Below, one piece after another: positions 34,772-43,707 of a DNA stretch of 64,000 nt (the first letter of the stretch is position 1; each line of letters starts with the position of its first letter). The position numbers and the translations under genes were made by a program. Location of the stretch: the NCBI RefSeq assembly GCF_002929375.1, contig NZ_PJIP01000004.1:124001-188000 (forward strand), written 5' to 3'. The stretch is from Arthrobacter sp. DWC3 (GTDB lineage: Bacteria; Actinomycetota; Actinomycetes; Actinomycetales; Micrococcaceae). The notes under the pieces were generated by a model that worked only from the letters and a program-made list of their open reading frames with translations, was not told the origin of the DNA and did not search any database.

Positions 34772-35611
34772 GTGATGGATCGGGACGGGCTCGCCGCCTT
34801 CCTGCGGAAGAGGCGCGCTTCGCTGCAGCCGGAGGACGTCGGGCTGCCCCGAGGGCCACGGCGAAGGACCGGCGGCCTTCGCCGGGAGGAAGTGGCCGTG
34901 CTCTGCCACATGTCCACGGACTACTACGCCCGCCTGGAGCGGGCCACCGGTCCCACACCGTCGGAGCAGATGGTCGGCGCCATCGCGCAGGGCCTGCACC
35001 TGTCCCTGGAGGAGCGTGATCACGTGTTCCGCCTCACCGGACACAACCCGCCCGCCCGGGGGACATCCAGCGAGCACATCAGCCCCGGCCTGCTGCGCAT
35101 TCTGGACCGCCTGCAGGACACACCCGCGGAGATCGTCACCGAGCTCGGGGAGACCCTGCGCCAGACGCCGCTCGGTGCGGCGCTGCTCGGCGACGCCTCA
35201 GCCCGGCACGGCGCGGACCGGAGCCTTGGCTACCGGTGGTTCACGGACCCGGCGGTGCGCATGCCGTACTCGCGCGACGAGCAGGCGACCCTGTCGCGCC
35301 TCTACGCGTCGGGTCTTCGCGAGCTCACGACGCTCCGGGGACCCGGGTCGCGGGCGGCGCAGCTCACGAACCTCCTGCTCGAGCAGAGCGACCACTTCCG
35401 CGACGTCTGGTCCACCCATGAGGTGGGCGTACGCCCGCCCGACCTCAAGCGCTTCCACCATCCGGAGGTGGGACCGGTGGAGCTCGCGTGCCAGACGCTC
35501 CTCGACCCGGAGCAGTCCCATCGTCTCCTCGTCTACACGGCCGCACCCGGGAGCGACAGCTACGACAGACTGCAGCTTCTCGCGGTGATCGGCGCGCAGC
35601 CGCTCGCCTGA
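34772..35611 (+). CDS. XRE-family regulator with MmyB-like domain (second copy)
   Basis: A 279-residue regulator parallel to the one at 32051: helix-turn-helix in residues 1-80 ([20 protein letters not shown]) and a C-terminal MmyB-type ligand domain. The start is GTG 34772 or ATG 34775. It is divergent from the HD-domain gene. The two regulators are paralogues of modest similarity and each sits head-to-head with an enzyme gene about 3 kb apart. Confidence 0.87.
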   Translation: MMDRDGLAAFLRKRRASLQPEDVGLPRGPRRRTGGLRREEVAVLCHMSTDYYARLERATGPTPSEQMVGAIAQGLHLSLEERDHVFRLTGHNPPARGTSSEHISPGLLRILDRLQDTPAEIVTELGETLRQTPLGAALLGDASARHGADRSLGYRWFTDPAVRMPYSRDEQATLSRLYASGLRELTTLRGPGSRAAQLTNLLLEQSDHFRDVWSTHEVGVRPPDLKRFHHPEVGPVELACQTLLDPEQSHRLLVYTAAPGSDSYDRLQLLAVIGAQPLA

Positions 35612-35735
35612 CCGACCGCCGGAGGGGTGGATCCGCAGTCAGCGGCCCCACGGGCACTGGATGCGCTTGTCGCCGCGAGCAAGCATGGTCGGGTACGGCG
35701 CACCCACCTCATCCCCGGCCCGAAGGACTTCCCTC

Positions 35736-36665
35736 ATGGTTCGTATCCCCAGCCTCTCCCTCCCCGATCTCCGCGGCAGCTCCGCCGTGGTCACGGGAGC
35801 CAGCGACGGCATCGGTCAGGTCGTCGCGACCCGCCTGGCCATGGCCGGCGCCGACGTCGTGATGCCCGTGCGGAATCCGGTGAAGGGCGACCTCGCCGCC
35901 GCGCGGATACGCGATACGGTCCCCGGCGCACACGTTTCGGTGCGGCCGCTGGATCTGTCGTCGCTCGGGTCGGTGGCGGCCCTCGTGGCGACCCTCACCG
36001 CCGAGGGCCGGCCCGTGGACTTCCTCATTAACAATGCCGGAGTCATGACTCCGCCGAACCGCCAGGTCACGGAGGACGGCTTCGAGTTGCAGTTCGGCAC
36101 CAACCACCTCGGCCACTTCGCGCTGACCCTCGGACTGCTCCCGCTGCTGCGGGAGGGCAGGGCCCGCGTGGTACACCAGACGAGCGTGGCCGCGCGCAGC
36201 GGCCGGATCAACTGGGACGATCTGAACTGGGAGGAGAGCTACGACGGCATGAGGTCGTACGTCCAGTCGAAGATCGCCGTCGGACTCTTCGCGCGGGAGC
36301 TCGAGTCCCGCAGCCGGCAGGAGGGCTGGGGTGTGACCAGCAACCTCGCCCATCCGGGGATCTCGCCCACCAACCTGCTCGCCGCCCAACCGGCACTGGG
36401 GCGGACGAAGGAGACCGCCGGCCGCCGGGTGATCCGCCTGCTGTCCCGTGCGGGGATCGCCGGAACCGTCCACAGCGCCGCGCTTCCCGCGCTCATGGCC
36501 GCAACCGATCCGGCCGCAGTCGGAGACCGGTTCTACGGGCCCGAACGCCTCATCGGTGGCCCACCGGCCCGACGGGACCTATGGGCCCCGCTCACCGCCC
36601 TGGACGACGCCCGCCGGCTCTGGATGGAGTCGGAGCGCCTCGTGGTGGCACGGCGTATCCACTGA
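35736..36665 (+). CDS. SDR-family oxidoreductase
   Basis: A 309-residue SDR of the retinol-dehydrogenase/WW-domain oxidoreductase type. It shows [24 protein letters not shown], the conserved [10 protein letters not shown], and catalytic YVQSK (Tyr-x3-Lys near residue 170). An N-terminal leader of 15 residues precedes the fold. It runs in the same direction as the XRE regulator, 124 bp after it. ATG 35736 is chosen; no strong ribosome site is seen. The substrate is unknown. Confidence 0.88.
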   Translation: MVRIPSLSLPDLRGSSAVVTGASDGIGQVVATRLAMAGADVVMPVRNPVKGDLAAARIRDTVPGAHVSVRPLDLSSLGSVAALVATLTAEGRPVDFLINNAGVMTPPNRQVTEDGFELQFGTNHLGHFALTLGLLPLLREGRARVVHQTSVAARSGRINWDDLNWEESYDGMRSYVQSKIAVGLFARELESRSRQEGWGVTSNLAHPGISPTNLLAAQPALGRTKETAGRRVIRLLSRAGIAGTVHSAALPALMAATDPAAVGDRFYGPERLIGGPPARRDLWAPLTALDDARRLWMESERLVVARRIH

Positions 36666-36718
36666 CGACGGCCGGCGCAGGCCCTGCGGCGACCGGCGGC
36701 CCGGCATCCGGCGTCCGG

Positions 36719-37102
36719 CTACTGCAGCAGCCAGCGCACGGCCTCGTCGCGGTCCGTGAAGAAGCGGGTCTCGGAGGCGGACTTCACCGTGAACGCGGTC
36801 AGCACGAGGTCGACGATGTCCGAGCCGACGATCGCGATCCTCGCCGGATGCTCGTACCCGACGATCACCTCCCGCGCATCCCAGGTGACTTCCTTCAGGG
36901 CGGTCACCTCCACGAGCAGGGGGAGGACCGACCCGCCGGAGGCCGCCATCGCAGCGCCGACGCGGGCGATGTCCGTCTGGCCGATCACGAGCCGTGGAGC
37001 CCACTGCAGCCGGAGCACGAAGGGATGGACCGTGAGCGAGAAACGGCGCGCGTCATCGGCGTCTGTCCCTGCAGTCCGGTCGTCCACCACCATCGATTCC
37101 AT
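36719..37102 (-). CDS. SpoIIAA/STAS-like domain protein
   Basis: A 127-residue protein with alternating strand/helix pattern (PHFVLRLQWAPRLVIGQT-like start, then SVLPLLVEVTALKEVTWDA, IAIVGSDIVDLVLTAFTV, ending DRDEAVRWLL). This matches SpoIIAA-like/STAS-related actinobacterial proteins that bind small ligands or anti-sigma partners. The start is uncertain: 37102 (GGGAGG upstream) or 37093. No partner kinase lies beside it. The assignment is tentative. Confidence 0.55.
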   Translation of the reverse strand: MESMVVDDRTAGTDADDARRFSLTVHPFVLRLQWAPRLVIGQTDIARVGAAMAASGGSVLPLLVEVTALKEVTWDAREVIVGYEHPARIAIVGSDIVDLVLTAFTVKSASETRFFTDRDEAVRWLLQ

Positions 37103-37254
37103 CCCCGTGCAGCGCCTCCCACGCGGTCCCGCCGGCACGTCGGAGTGCGGGCCGGGACATCAGTTGGGCCGCCGAGGGCGGCAGGCCGCGCAGAGGACGA
37201 CGGCCGGTGGGTATTCGGCGCTGCAACCGGGGCGGATGGGTGGAGGGAGGAACG

Positions 37255-37608
37255 TCAGAGCCGCCAGGCGGGCTGCCCGTCCCACAGGCCACGGCCCGGA
37301 AGGCCCTCGATGAGCTGCCGGACTCCGGGGGCGAGCGCAGGGAGACCGTCCACGACGGCGATCAGCGGTGCGTAGTGCCGCAGCTCTGCCATCTCGTTGG
37401 CGAAGTGCAGCGCCCTGGCGTGATCGACGGTGAGACCCACGCCGCCCGCGGCCACCGCTTCGAGGGCCGACTGTGCCCGGCCGAAGAGGACGGCGTGCGC
37501 CAGATCCGCGGCCGTCATCTCGGGGTCCTCGAGAGCGGCCCGGTCCCACCCCCGCAGGACGGCGTCCTCCTTGAAGCGGACGCCGATCAGTTCTCCCTCA
37601 TGTGCCAT
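37255..37608 (-). CDS. Small soluble protein, unknown function
   Basis: A 117-residue protein starting MAHEGELIGVRFKEDAVLRG. The middle (AADLAHAVLFGRAQSALEAV) and end (APGVRQLIEGLPGRGLWDGQ) are helical and alanine-rich. Third-position GC bias looks coding. It runs in the same direction as the STAS-like gene but 150 bp upstream of it. No family or motif is recognised. Confidence 0.55.
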   Translation of the reverse strand: MAHEGELIGVRFKEDAVLRGWDRAALEDPEMTAADLAHAVLFGRAQSALEAVAAGGVGLTVDHARALHFANEMAELRHYAPLIAVVDGLPALAPGVRQLIEGLPGRGLWDGQPAWRL

Positions 37609-37799
37609 GGTTCCCCCGATGGTCGTTCGCTGGCTGGAAGACCAAGAGTCGCAGTCGCCGGTTCCCGCCTACAAGACGGCGCAAGGGGGATCCGGAAGTT
37701 GTTAGCCGCCCGTTACCTGTGTACAAGCAGGTCCTTCCGCGGATGGCCCGCGTGAGCCGTACCTCGTCCGGCGGGGTCCGCCGTGCCAGACTGGGACGC

Positions 37800-38954
37800 A
37801 TGTGTCCCCGTTCCGCGAAGCCGCAGCCACGCTCCACGACCGCCAGCAGCACCCCGTCCGCGACGGGAGGGGCGGGGGAACGCCACGTCGCGATGCGCCT
37901 GGACGACGCCTGGCTGCGCTTCCAGACCCGCCTCGCGGTGCGGCGCGGCAGGGTGGAGACCGTCATCCCCTACACGGGATACGGCACGACGTCGTGGGTC
38001 CGGGTGCTCGCCCGCGTGGTCCTCAGCGATCCGCGGGACACGGGCCGGAGCTCGGAGGCCGGTCCCCTGAAGCCCCTGGCGGAGGGCATGCGCGGCTGGC
38101 GCAACTTCACGAGCGCCCCCGTTCCCCACGCCGTCGTGCACGTCACCATCGGTGACACGGTGCACGACGTCGAGGCGGACCGCGGCGGCGTGGTGGACTC
38201 CCGCATCCCGGTGACCCTCGACGCCGGCTGGCACACCATCACTGTGCAGTCCGGCGAGTCGAAGACCGTCGAGGCCCCGGTGCGGATCGTCGCCGACGGC
38301 ACGGACTTCGGGGTGGTCTCCGACATCGACGACACCGTCATGGTGACGGCCCTGCCCCGGCCTTTCCTGGCGGCGTGGAACACGTTCGTGCTCGATGAGC
38401 ACGCCCGGACCCCGACGCCCGGCATGGCCGTGCTGTACGAGCGGATCGTGCGGTCGCTTCCCTCCGCGCCCGTCCTGTACCTCTCGACGGGCGCCTGGAA
38501 CGTGGCGCCCACGCTGTCCCGCTTCCTCTCCCGCAACCTCTACCCGGCGGGGCCGAAGCTGCTCACGGACTGGGGGCCCACCCGTGACCGCTGGTTCCGC
38601 AGCGGCCAGGAACACAAGCGGACGTCCCTGGAGCGCCTCGCCGAGGAGTTCCCCGACGTGAAATGGCTCCTGGTCGGCGACGACGGTCAGCACGACGAGG
38701 CGATCTACTCGGAGTTCGCGCAGCGCCACCCGCAGAACGTCCGCGCCATCGCGATCCGCCAGCTCTCCACGGGCGAGGCGGTCCTCGCGGGCGGGCGCTC
38801 CAAGACCGGGGTGCAGCCGACGCCGGGCATCCCCTGGATCTACGCGCCCGACGGCGCGGGGATGTCCGCCCGGCTCGTGGAACTCGGCATCATCCAGAGC
38901 GATCCGGACGCCGCGGACGTACCCGACGTACCGGAGGAGCCGGAGGCGACCTGA
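37800..38954 (+). CDS. App1-like phosphatase (DUF2183)
   Basis: A 384-residue protein with an HAD-type phosphatase core. The DxDxT motif appears as SDIDDTVMVT near residue 180; LYLSTGAWN and LLVGDDGQHDEAIYSEF follow. This is the App1/DUF2183 family, whose yeast member is a phosphatidate phosphatase. The N-terminal half (about 30-170) is beta-rich and family specific. A CAGACT hexamer lies 7 nt before the ATG, suggesting a leaderless start; ATG 37893 is an alternative. It may act on phosphatidate or a related lipid phosphate. The last 20 residues are acidic. Confidence 0.82.
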   Translation: MCPRSAKPQPRSTTASSTPSATGGAGERHVAMRLDDAWLRFQTRLAVRRGRVETVIPYTGYGTTSWVRVLARVVLSDPRDTGRSSEAGPLKPLAEGMRGWRNFTSAPVPHAVVHVTIGDTVHDVEADRGGVVDSRIPVTLDAGWHTITVQSGESKTVEAPVRIVADGTDFGVVSDIDDTVMVTALPRPFLAAWNTFVLDEHARTPTPGMAVLYERIVRSLPSAPVLYLSTGAWNVAPTLSRFLSRNLYPAGPKLLTDWGPTRDRWFRSGQEHKRTSLERLAEEFPDVKWLLVGDDGQHDEAIYSEFAQRHPQNVRAIAIRQLSTGEAVLAGGRSKTGVQPTPGIPWIYAPDGAGMSARLVELGIIQSDPDAADVPDVPEEPEAT

Positions 38955-38990
38955 CGGGCAGGGCGCCGCGCGTCATTCTTCCGCCGATCC

Positions 38991-39019
38991 TTGATGCGCG
39001 CGGCGGCCTGTCGTAGCGT
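38991..39019 (+). promoter_or_regulatory. Promoter of metF-metE
   Basis: TTGATG (38991-38996) and TAGCGT (39014-39019) are 17 bp apart. The transcript would start near 39026, leaving a leader of about 160 nt before the metF ATG. Confidence 0.6.
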
Positions 39020-39029
39020 GTGGTTCAAG

Positions 39030-39094
39030 GTACAGCCGGTCAGCGACTCCCGTGAGGGAGTGTGGGTGCCCCCATGAGGGCCTGACATTCGTAC
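39030..39094 (+). promoter_or_regulatory. Structured leader of metF (three-way junction candidate)
   Basis: GTCAG (39039-39043) pairs with CTGAC (39082-39086), extended after an internal loop by GTAC (39030-39033) with GTAC (39091-39094). Inside lie two hairpins: ACTCCC-GTGA-GGGAGT (39046-39061) and GCCC-CCATGA-GGGC (39068-39081). This makes a closed three-way junction at the start of the transcript of a methionine-synthesis operon. It does not match the SAM-I, SAM-II, SAM-IV, SAH, cobalamin or THF riboswitch consensus as I know them. A ligand-sensing or attenuation role is inference. Confidence 0.5.
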
Positions 39095-39184
39095 GCAGCA
39101 CTGCCGTGATCACTCGCGGTCATCCCGCCTCCAGGCCGATCCCATGCCCTCCGGGCGACGGACGGCACGTACGAAGAGGACCCC

Positions 39185-40102
39185 ATGTCGTCACCGTCCT
39201 ATCCCGCACTCTCCTACGAACTGTATCCACCGCGGAACGCCGAGGCGGAGGAGTCGCTGTGGACGACCGTCCGCCGGCTGGAGGACACGCGCCCGGACTT
39301 CGTGTCCGTCACCTACGGCGCGGCCGGCAGCAACCGCGAGACCGCGATCGCGCTGCTGCGGCGCCTGCTCACCGAGACCACATTGAAGCCCCTCGCCCAC
39401 CTGACGTGCATCGGCAGTACCCGCGAGGAACTGACCGGTATCATCGAACGGCTGATCGGCGGGGGAGTGCGCGGCATCCTCGCCCTGCGCGGTGACGCGC
39501 CGGACGGCGCTCCCCTCGACGTCGACGCCGCGCAGGTGGGCGCCGTCGAGCACGCCGACGGGCTCGTCCGCCTGATCCGCGAGGTCGAGGCGCAGCGCAC
39601 GGCGCAGCTCGCGGCCGGACGGGTCTCCGTGGGGGTGGCCGCCTACGCCACCCGCCACCCCGACTCGCCCTCCATGGAGCAGGACGTCGAGGTGCTCCTG
39701 GCGAAGGAGGCCGCCGGAGCGGACTTCGCGATCACCCAGGTGTTCTTCGACCCCTCCGACTACGCGGGCCTCGTCCGCCGCGCACGCCGCGCCGGCGTGA
39801 CCCTGCCCATCATCCCGGGCGTCATGCCGCTGACGAGTACGCGGCGACTGAAGAAACTCAGCGGCCTCGCGGGCATCGACGTCGACCAGGGACTGTGGGA
39901 CCGGCTCGAGGGCGCGCGCAGCCCCGAGGAGCGCCGCCGCGTGGGCGTCGCGGCCACCGTAGAGCTCGCGCGGGCGGCGCTCGAGGACGGCGCTCCCGGC
40001 ATCCACCTGTACACCTTCAACGAGCACGCCGCGGCCCTCGACGTGCTCGACGCCCTCGACCTCGAGCGACCCCCGCAGGCAGGCCTCGCAGCATCCCTGT
40101 AG
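39185..40102 (+). CDS. metF: 5,10-methylenetetrahydrofolate reductase
   Basis: A 305-residue MTHFR. It reduces methylenetetrahydrofolate to methyltetrahydrofolate, the methyl donor for methionine synthesis. Visible marks are FVSVTYGAAGSNRE, HLTCIG, RGILALRGDAPDG, ADFAITQVFFDP and PIIPGVMP; the C-terminal catalytic segment ends with HLYTFNEHAAALD. ATG 39185 follows GAAGAGGACC. It is cotranscribed with metE 53 bp downstream. FAD or flavin binding is expected from the family. Confidence 0.94.
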   Translation: MSSPSYPALSYELYPPRNAEAEESLWTTVRRLEDTRPDFVSVTYGAAGSNRETAIALLRRLLTETTLKPLAHLTCIGSTREELTGIIERLIGGGVRGILALRGDAPDGAPLDVDAAQVGAVEHADGLVRLIREVEAQRTAQLAAGRVSVGVAAYATRHPDSPSMEQDVEVLLAKEAAGADFAITQVFFDPSDYAGLVRRARRAGVTLPIIPGVMPLTSTRRLKKLSGLAGIDVDQGLWDRLEGARSPEERRRVGVAATVELARAALEDGAPGIHLYTFNEHAAALDVLDALDLERPPQAGLAASL

Positions 40103-40155
40103 GGCCGGCACCACAGAACAGGCAGCACGCCCCACGACAGCCGTCAGGAGACCCC

Positions 40156-42477
40156 GTGTCCGTCCCCTTCCCGCACAGCACCATCATCGGCTACCCGCGC
40201 ATCGGGCCGCGCCGCGAACTGAAGAAGGCGCTCGAGGCCTACTGGTCGGGCCGGTCCGACGGCCCGTCCCTCGAGCGGGAGGCGCGCCGTCTGAGGGAGG
40301 CCACCTACGCCCGGCTGACGGACCTCGGGCTCGACCCGCACGGCAGCGCCATCCCGGCGTCCTTCTCCCTCTACGACCAGGTGCTGGACACCGCCGTGGT
40401 CCTCGGCGCGGTGCCCGACCGCTTCGCGGACCTGCCCGGCGACGACGGCGTCCTCGACCTCCCCGCGTACTTCACCCTCGCACGGGGCGACGCGGGGCGG
40501 CCTCCGCTGGAGATGACCAAGTGGTTCGACACCAACTACCACTACCTCGTCCCCGAGATCGGCGAGCAGTCGCCGTTCGCACTCTCCGCGGGCACGCTGC
40601 TGCGCGACGTCGACGAGGCCGCGGAGGCGGGCTACCGCGTACGCCCCACCCTGATCGGGCCCGTGACGTTCCTCCTGCTGAGCAAGGCGGCCGAAGGGTC
40701 CCGCGGCTCGTTCGGCCCCCTCGACCGCCTCGACGACGTGCTGCCCCTCTACGCGGATCTGCTGCGTCACCTCGCCGGGCGGGGCGTGCGGTGGGTCCAG
40801 TTCGACGAGCCCGCCCTCGTCGCCGACTGGGCCCTGCCCGAGGAACGTATCCACGCCGCCGTAGGGCGCGCCTACGGCCGGCTCGCGGGGGAGTCCGGGC
40901 GACCGGCGCTCCTCGTGACCACCCCGTACGGCTCGCCGGGGACACGGCTCGGCGCGCTCGCCGTGACCGGCGTCGACGCCGTGCACCTCGACCTGGTCCG
41001 GGGCGCGCTGCCCCCGGCCGGGGACCTCGCGCTGCTGCGGGGCAGGACCCTCGTGGCGGGGGTCGTCGACGGGCGCAACGTCTGGAAGGCCGACCTCCGG
41101 GCTGCGGCCACCACCCTCGATGCGCTGAGGACGGACGGCGTGGCCCTGTCCGTGGCGACGTCCACCTCGCTCCAGCACGTCCCGCACGACACGGGCGCGG
41201 AGCAGGCCCTCGATGCGCGGCTCCGCTCCTGGCTGTCCTTCGCGGACCAGAAGATCCGGGAGGTCACCGTCCTCGCGGAGCACGCAGCACACCCCGGCGC
41301 CGTCGACCGGGACATCGCTGCGGCGTCGCGGATCCTGGCCGGGCGGAGCACTGCCGCGGGCGTCGCCGTGCCCGCGGTCCGTGCCCGCGCCGGCGCGCTC
41401 ACGCCGTCGGACGCGCAGCGCAGTCCCTATCCTGAGCGGCGCACCGCCCAGCAGGCGGCGCTGGACCTGCCGCTCCTGCCGACGACGACGATCGGATCGT
41501 TCCCGCAGACAGCGGACGTGCGGTCGGCGCGGGCCCGGGCGGCGAGAGGGGCGCTGTCCGCCGCCGGGTACGAGGCTGCGCTCCAGGACGAGATCCGGCG
41601 TGTGATCGCACTGCAGGAGGACCTCGGCTTCGACGTCCTCGTCCATGGGGAGCCGGAACGCAACGACATGGTGCAGTACTTCGCCGAGCACCTCGACGGA
41701 TTCGACGTCACGCAGCACGGCTGGGTGCAGTCCTACGGGTCGCGGTGCACGCGCCCGTCCCTGCTCTGGGGGGACGTGTCCCGGTCGGCACCCATCACGG
41801 TGCCCTGGACGAGGTTCGCCCAGTCGCTCACGGACAAGCCGGTCAAGGGCATGCTGACGGGCCCGGTCACCATCCTCGCCTGGTCCTTCGTCCGCAACGA
41901 CCAGCCGCTGGCGGACACGGCCGTGCAGGTGGCGCTCGCACTGCGGGACGAGGTGGAGGATCTCGAGCGGTCCGGGACGCGCATCATCCAGGTGGACGAA
42001 CCCGCCCTGCGGGAACTGCTGCCGCTGCGGCAGGACGATCGGCCCGCCTACCTCGAGTGGGCCGTGCGCGCCTTCCGGCTGGCGACGTCGTCGGCGGGTC
42101 CGGCGACCCAGGTCCACACGCACCTCTGCTACTCCGAGTTCGGGGCCGTGATGTCCGCGATCGACGGACTCGACGCCGACGTCACGTCCATCGAGGCCGC
42201 GCGCTCCCGCATGGAGGTGGTGCATGACCTCGAGGGCCACGGATTCGGGCGCGCCGTGGGACCCGGGGTGTACGACATCCACTCGCCCCGCGTACCCGAC
42301 GCCGCGGAGATCCGCCTGCTGCTGGAGCGCGCCGTCCGGCACATCCCGGCCGGACAGCTCTGGGTCAATCCCGACTGCGGGCTCAAGACGCGGGGGTACC
42401 GGGAGGTCGAGCAGTCGCTCCGGAACCTGGTCGATGCCGCCCGGGCCGTGCGGGCGTCGGTCCCGGTTCCCGGCTAG
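40156..42477 (+). CDS. metE: Cobalamin-independent methionine synthase
   Basis: A 773-residue MetE transferring a methyl group from methyltetrahydropteroyltriglutamate to homocysteine. The N-terminal half (STIIGYPRIGPRRELKKALE at the start) is the structural duplicate; the C-terminal half carries the zinc site, HTHLCYSEF and NPDCGLKTRGY, plus the HGEPERNDMVQYFAE motif. Length matches the family. The GTG at 40156 follows CAGGAGACCCC. Being the B12-independent enzyme, it lets the cell make methionine without cobalamin. metF supplies its substrate from the same operon. Confidence 0.95.
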   Translation: MSVPFPHSTIIGYPRIGPRRELKKALEAYWSGRSDGPSLEREARRLREATYARLTDLGLDPHGSAIPASFSLYDQVLDTAVVLGAVPDRFADLPGDDGVLDLPAYFTLARGDAGRPPLEMTKWFDTNYHYLVPEIGEQSPFALSAGTLLRDVDEAAEAGYRVRPTLIGPVTFLLLSKAAEGSRGSFGPLDRLDDVLPLYADLLRHLAGRGVRWVQFDEPALVADWALPEERIHAAVGRAYGRLAGESGRPALLVTTPYGSPGTRLGALAVTGVDAVHLDLVRGALPPAGDLALLRGRTLVAGVVDGRNVWKADLRAAATTLDALRTDGVALSVATSTSLQHVPHDTGAEQALDARLRSWLSFADQKIREVTVLAEHAAHPGAVDRDIAAASRILAGRSTAAGVAVPAVRARAGALTPSDAQRSPYPERRTAQQAALDLPLLPTTTIGSFPQTADVRSARARAARGALSAAGYEAALQDEIRRVIALQEDLGFDVLVHGEPERNDMVQYFAEHLDGFDVTQHGWVQSYGSRCTRPSLLWGDVSRSAPITVPWTRFAQSLTDKPVKGMLTGPVTILAWSFVRNDQPLADTAVQVALALRDEVEDLERSGTRIIQVDEPALRELLPLRQDDRPAYLEWAVRAFRLATSSAGPATQVHTHLCYSEFGAVMSAIDGLDADVTSIEAARSRMEVVHDLEGHGFGRAVGPGVYDIHSPRVPDAAEIRLLLERAVRHIPAGQLWVNPDCGLKTRGYREVEQSLRNLVDAARAVRASVPVPG

Positions 42478-42487
42478 GGTCCGTTTC

Positions 42488-42514
42488 TGCCGGCTTGGGC
42501 CGTCCGGGCCGGCA
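42488..42514. terminator. Weak hairpin between convergent metE and SDR genes
   Basis: TGCCGGC (42488-42494) pairs with GCCGGCA (42508-42514) over 7 bp around a GC-rich loop, 10 bases after metE. It could end transcripts from both sides. No T-run is present. Confidence 0.4.
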
Positions 42515-42577
42515 GGGCGGTCCCGCCGACCAGGAGCCGTCCCGCACGTCGGCGAGCGTGGCACGCGCGGTGGAGGG

Positions 42578-43612
42578 TCAGGAAGCCCTGATGGTTCGCC
42601 GCGCGGCGGCTGCGGCCGCGGCCACGGCGGGAGCGGCCGCCTTGAGCTTGTCGCCGAAGACGACGGCGCCGGCGCCCACGAGCGCTGTGCCGAGGACGAG
42701 CCGCTGCGCGGTGCGTCGCCGACCGCTCCAGCCGCCGGCCACCGCCGCGTTCGCGGGGTCGAGCGAGGGCCCGTAGAGGTTGCCCGTCGAGTCCTCCGCC
42801 GGCTCCTTCCTCGACAGCTGCCCGAGTTCCGCCTGCACGGCCATGCCCTTCTCTACCTGAGCGGGCATGAGCCGGTGCTGCCGCACCATGGAGCGCCCGA
42901 TCCGGCCGACCGCGATCTCGCGTACCGGCTTCTCGACGACGGCGAGGATGGTCTTCGCCACGCGGTCCGCCGTGTAGACGGGGGGCATGGCCACGACGCG
43001 CCGGCCCGTGTAGTTCGCGGCATGGTGGAAGAAGGGCGTGTCGATGGTCGGTGGGAGGACCGTGCACACGTGGACGTGCTTCCTCTTCTCCAGCATCAGT
43101 TCCGCCCGGAGGCTCACGCCGAGGGCCCGCACGGCAGCCTTGGCCATCGAGTAGGCGGAGTTGTAGGGCTGCGGGACCACGCCGAGGATGGAGGCCACGT
43201 TGACGAGGACGCCCGAGCCCTGCTCCTGCATCTGCTCCAGCGCAGCCCGCGCCCCGTACACGTATCCCATGAGATTGACGTCGATCACGCGCTGGAAGTC
43301 ACGGAGCGGGAGCTCGAGGAACGGCGCGTAGGCGGCTACGGAGGCGTTGTTCACCCACACGTCGATGCGCCCGAACTCCTCCACGGCCCGGCTCGCGAGC
43401 TCCTGGACGGCGTCGTGGTCCGAGGTGTCCGTCGGCACCGCGATGGCGCGGGAACCCAGGGCCGCGCACTCGGCGACGAGGGTTTCGAGGGCCTCGACGC
43501 GCCGGGCGGCCAGGACGAGGCTCGTGCCGCGGCGGGCGAACCGCAGGGCGGTGTCGCGGCCGATACCGCTCGCCGCCCCGGTGATGACGACCACGCTGTT
43601 CCTGATACGCAT
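42578..43612 (-). CDS. SDR-family oxidoreductase with C-terminal membrane anchor
   Basis: A 344-residue SDR: TGAASGIGRDTALRFA, NNASVAAY, and catalytic YSMAK (Tyr-x3-Lys near residue 155). After the catalytic domain (to about 260) comes a linker with ARRTAQRLVLGTALVGAGAV, a probable transmembrane segment (about 305-325), and a basic tail. Membrane-tethered SDRs of this size occur in actinobacteria with lipid or mycolate-type substrates; here no lipid cluster is obvious. It is convergent with metE. LysR is encoded upstream on the same strand. Confidence 0.85.
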   Translation of the reverse strand: MRIRNSVVVITGAASGIGRDTALRFARRGTSLVLAARRVEALETLVAECAALGSRAIAVPTDTSDHDAVQELASRAVEEFGRIDVWVNNASVAAYAPFLELPLRDFQRVIDVNLMGYVYGARAALEQMQEQGSGVLVNVASILGVVPQPYNSAYSMAKAAVRALGVSLRAELMLEKRKHVHVCTVLPPTIDTPFFHHAANYTGRRVVAMPPVYTADRVAKTILAVVEKPVREIAVGRIGRSMVRQHRLMPAQVEKGMAVQAELGQLSRKEPAEDSTGNLYGPSLDPANAAVAGGWSGRRRTAQRLVLGTALVGAGAVVFGDKLKAAAPAVAAAAAAARRTIRAS

Positions 43613-43707
43613 TGGATCCACTCCTCGACAGGCTCCGGACGGCGCGCGGGAGTGCGCCGCCCCACTCCCGAAACTACGGACCGAGCGCCTGTCGGTGCAA
43701 CGGCTGA

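Noticed and set aside
39030-39094. Assignment of the metF leader to a known SAM, SAH, THF or cobalamin riboswitch
   Set aside because: Conserved cores of those classes, as I know them, are absent. The structure is reported as an unassigned candidate instead.
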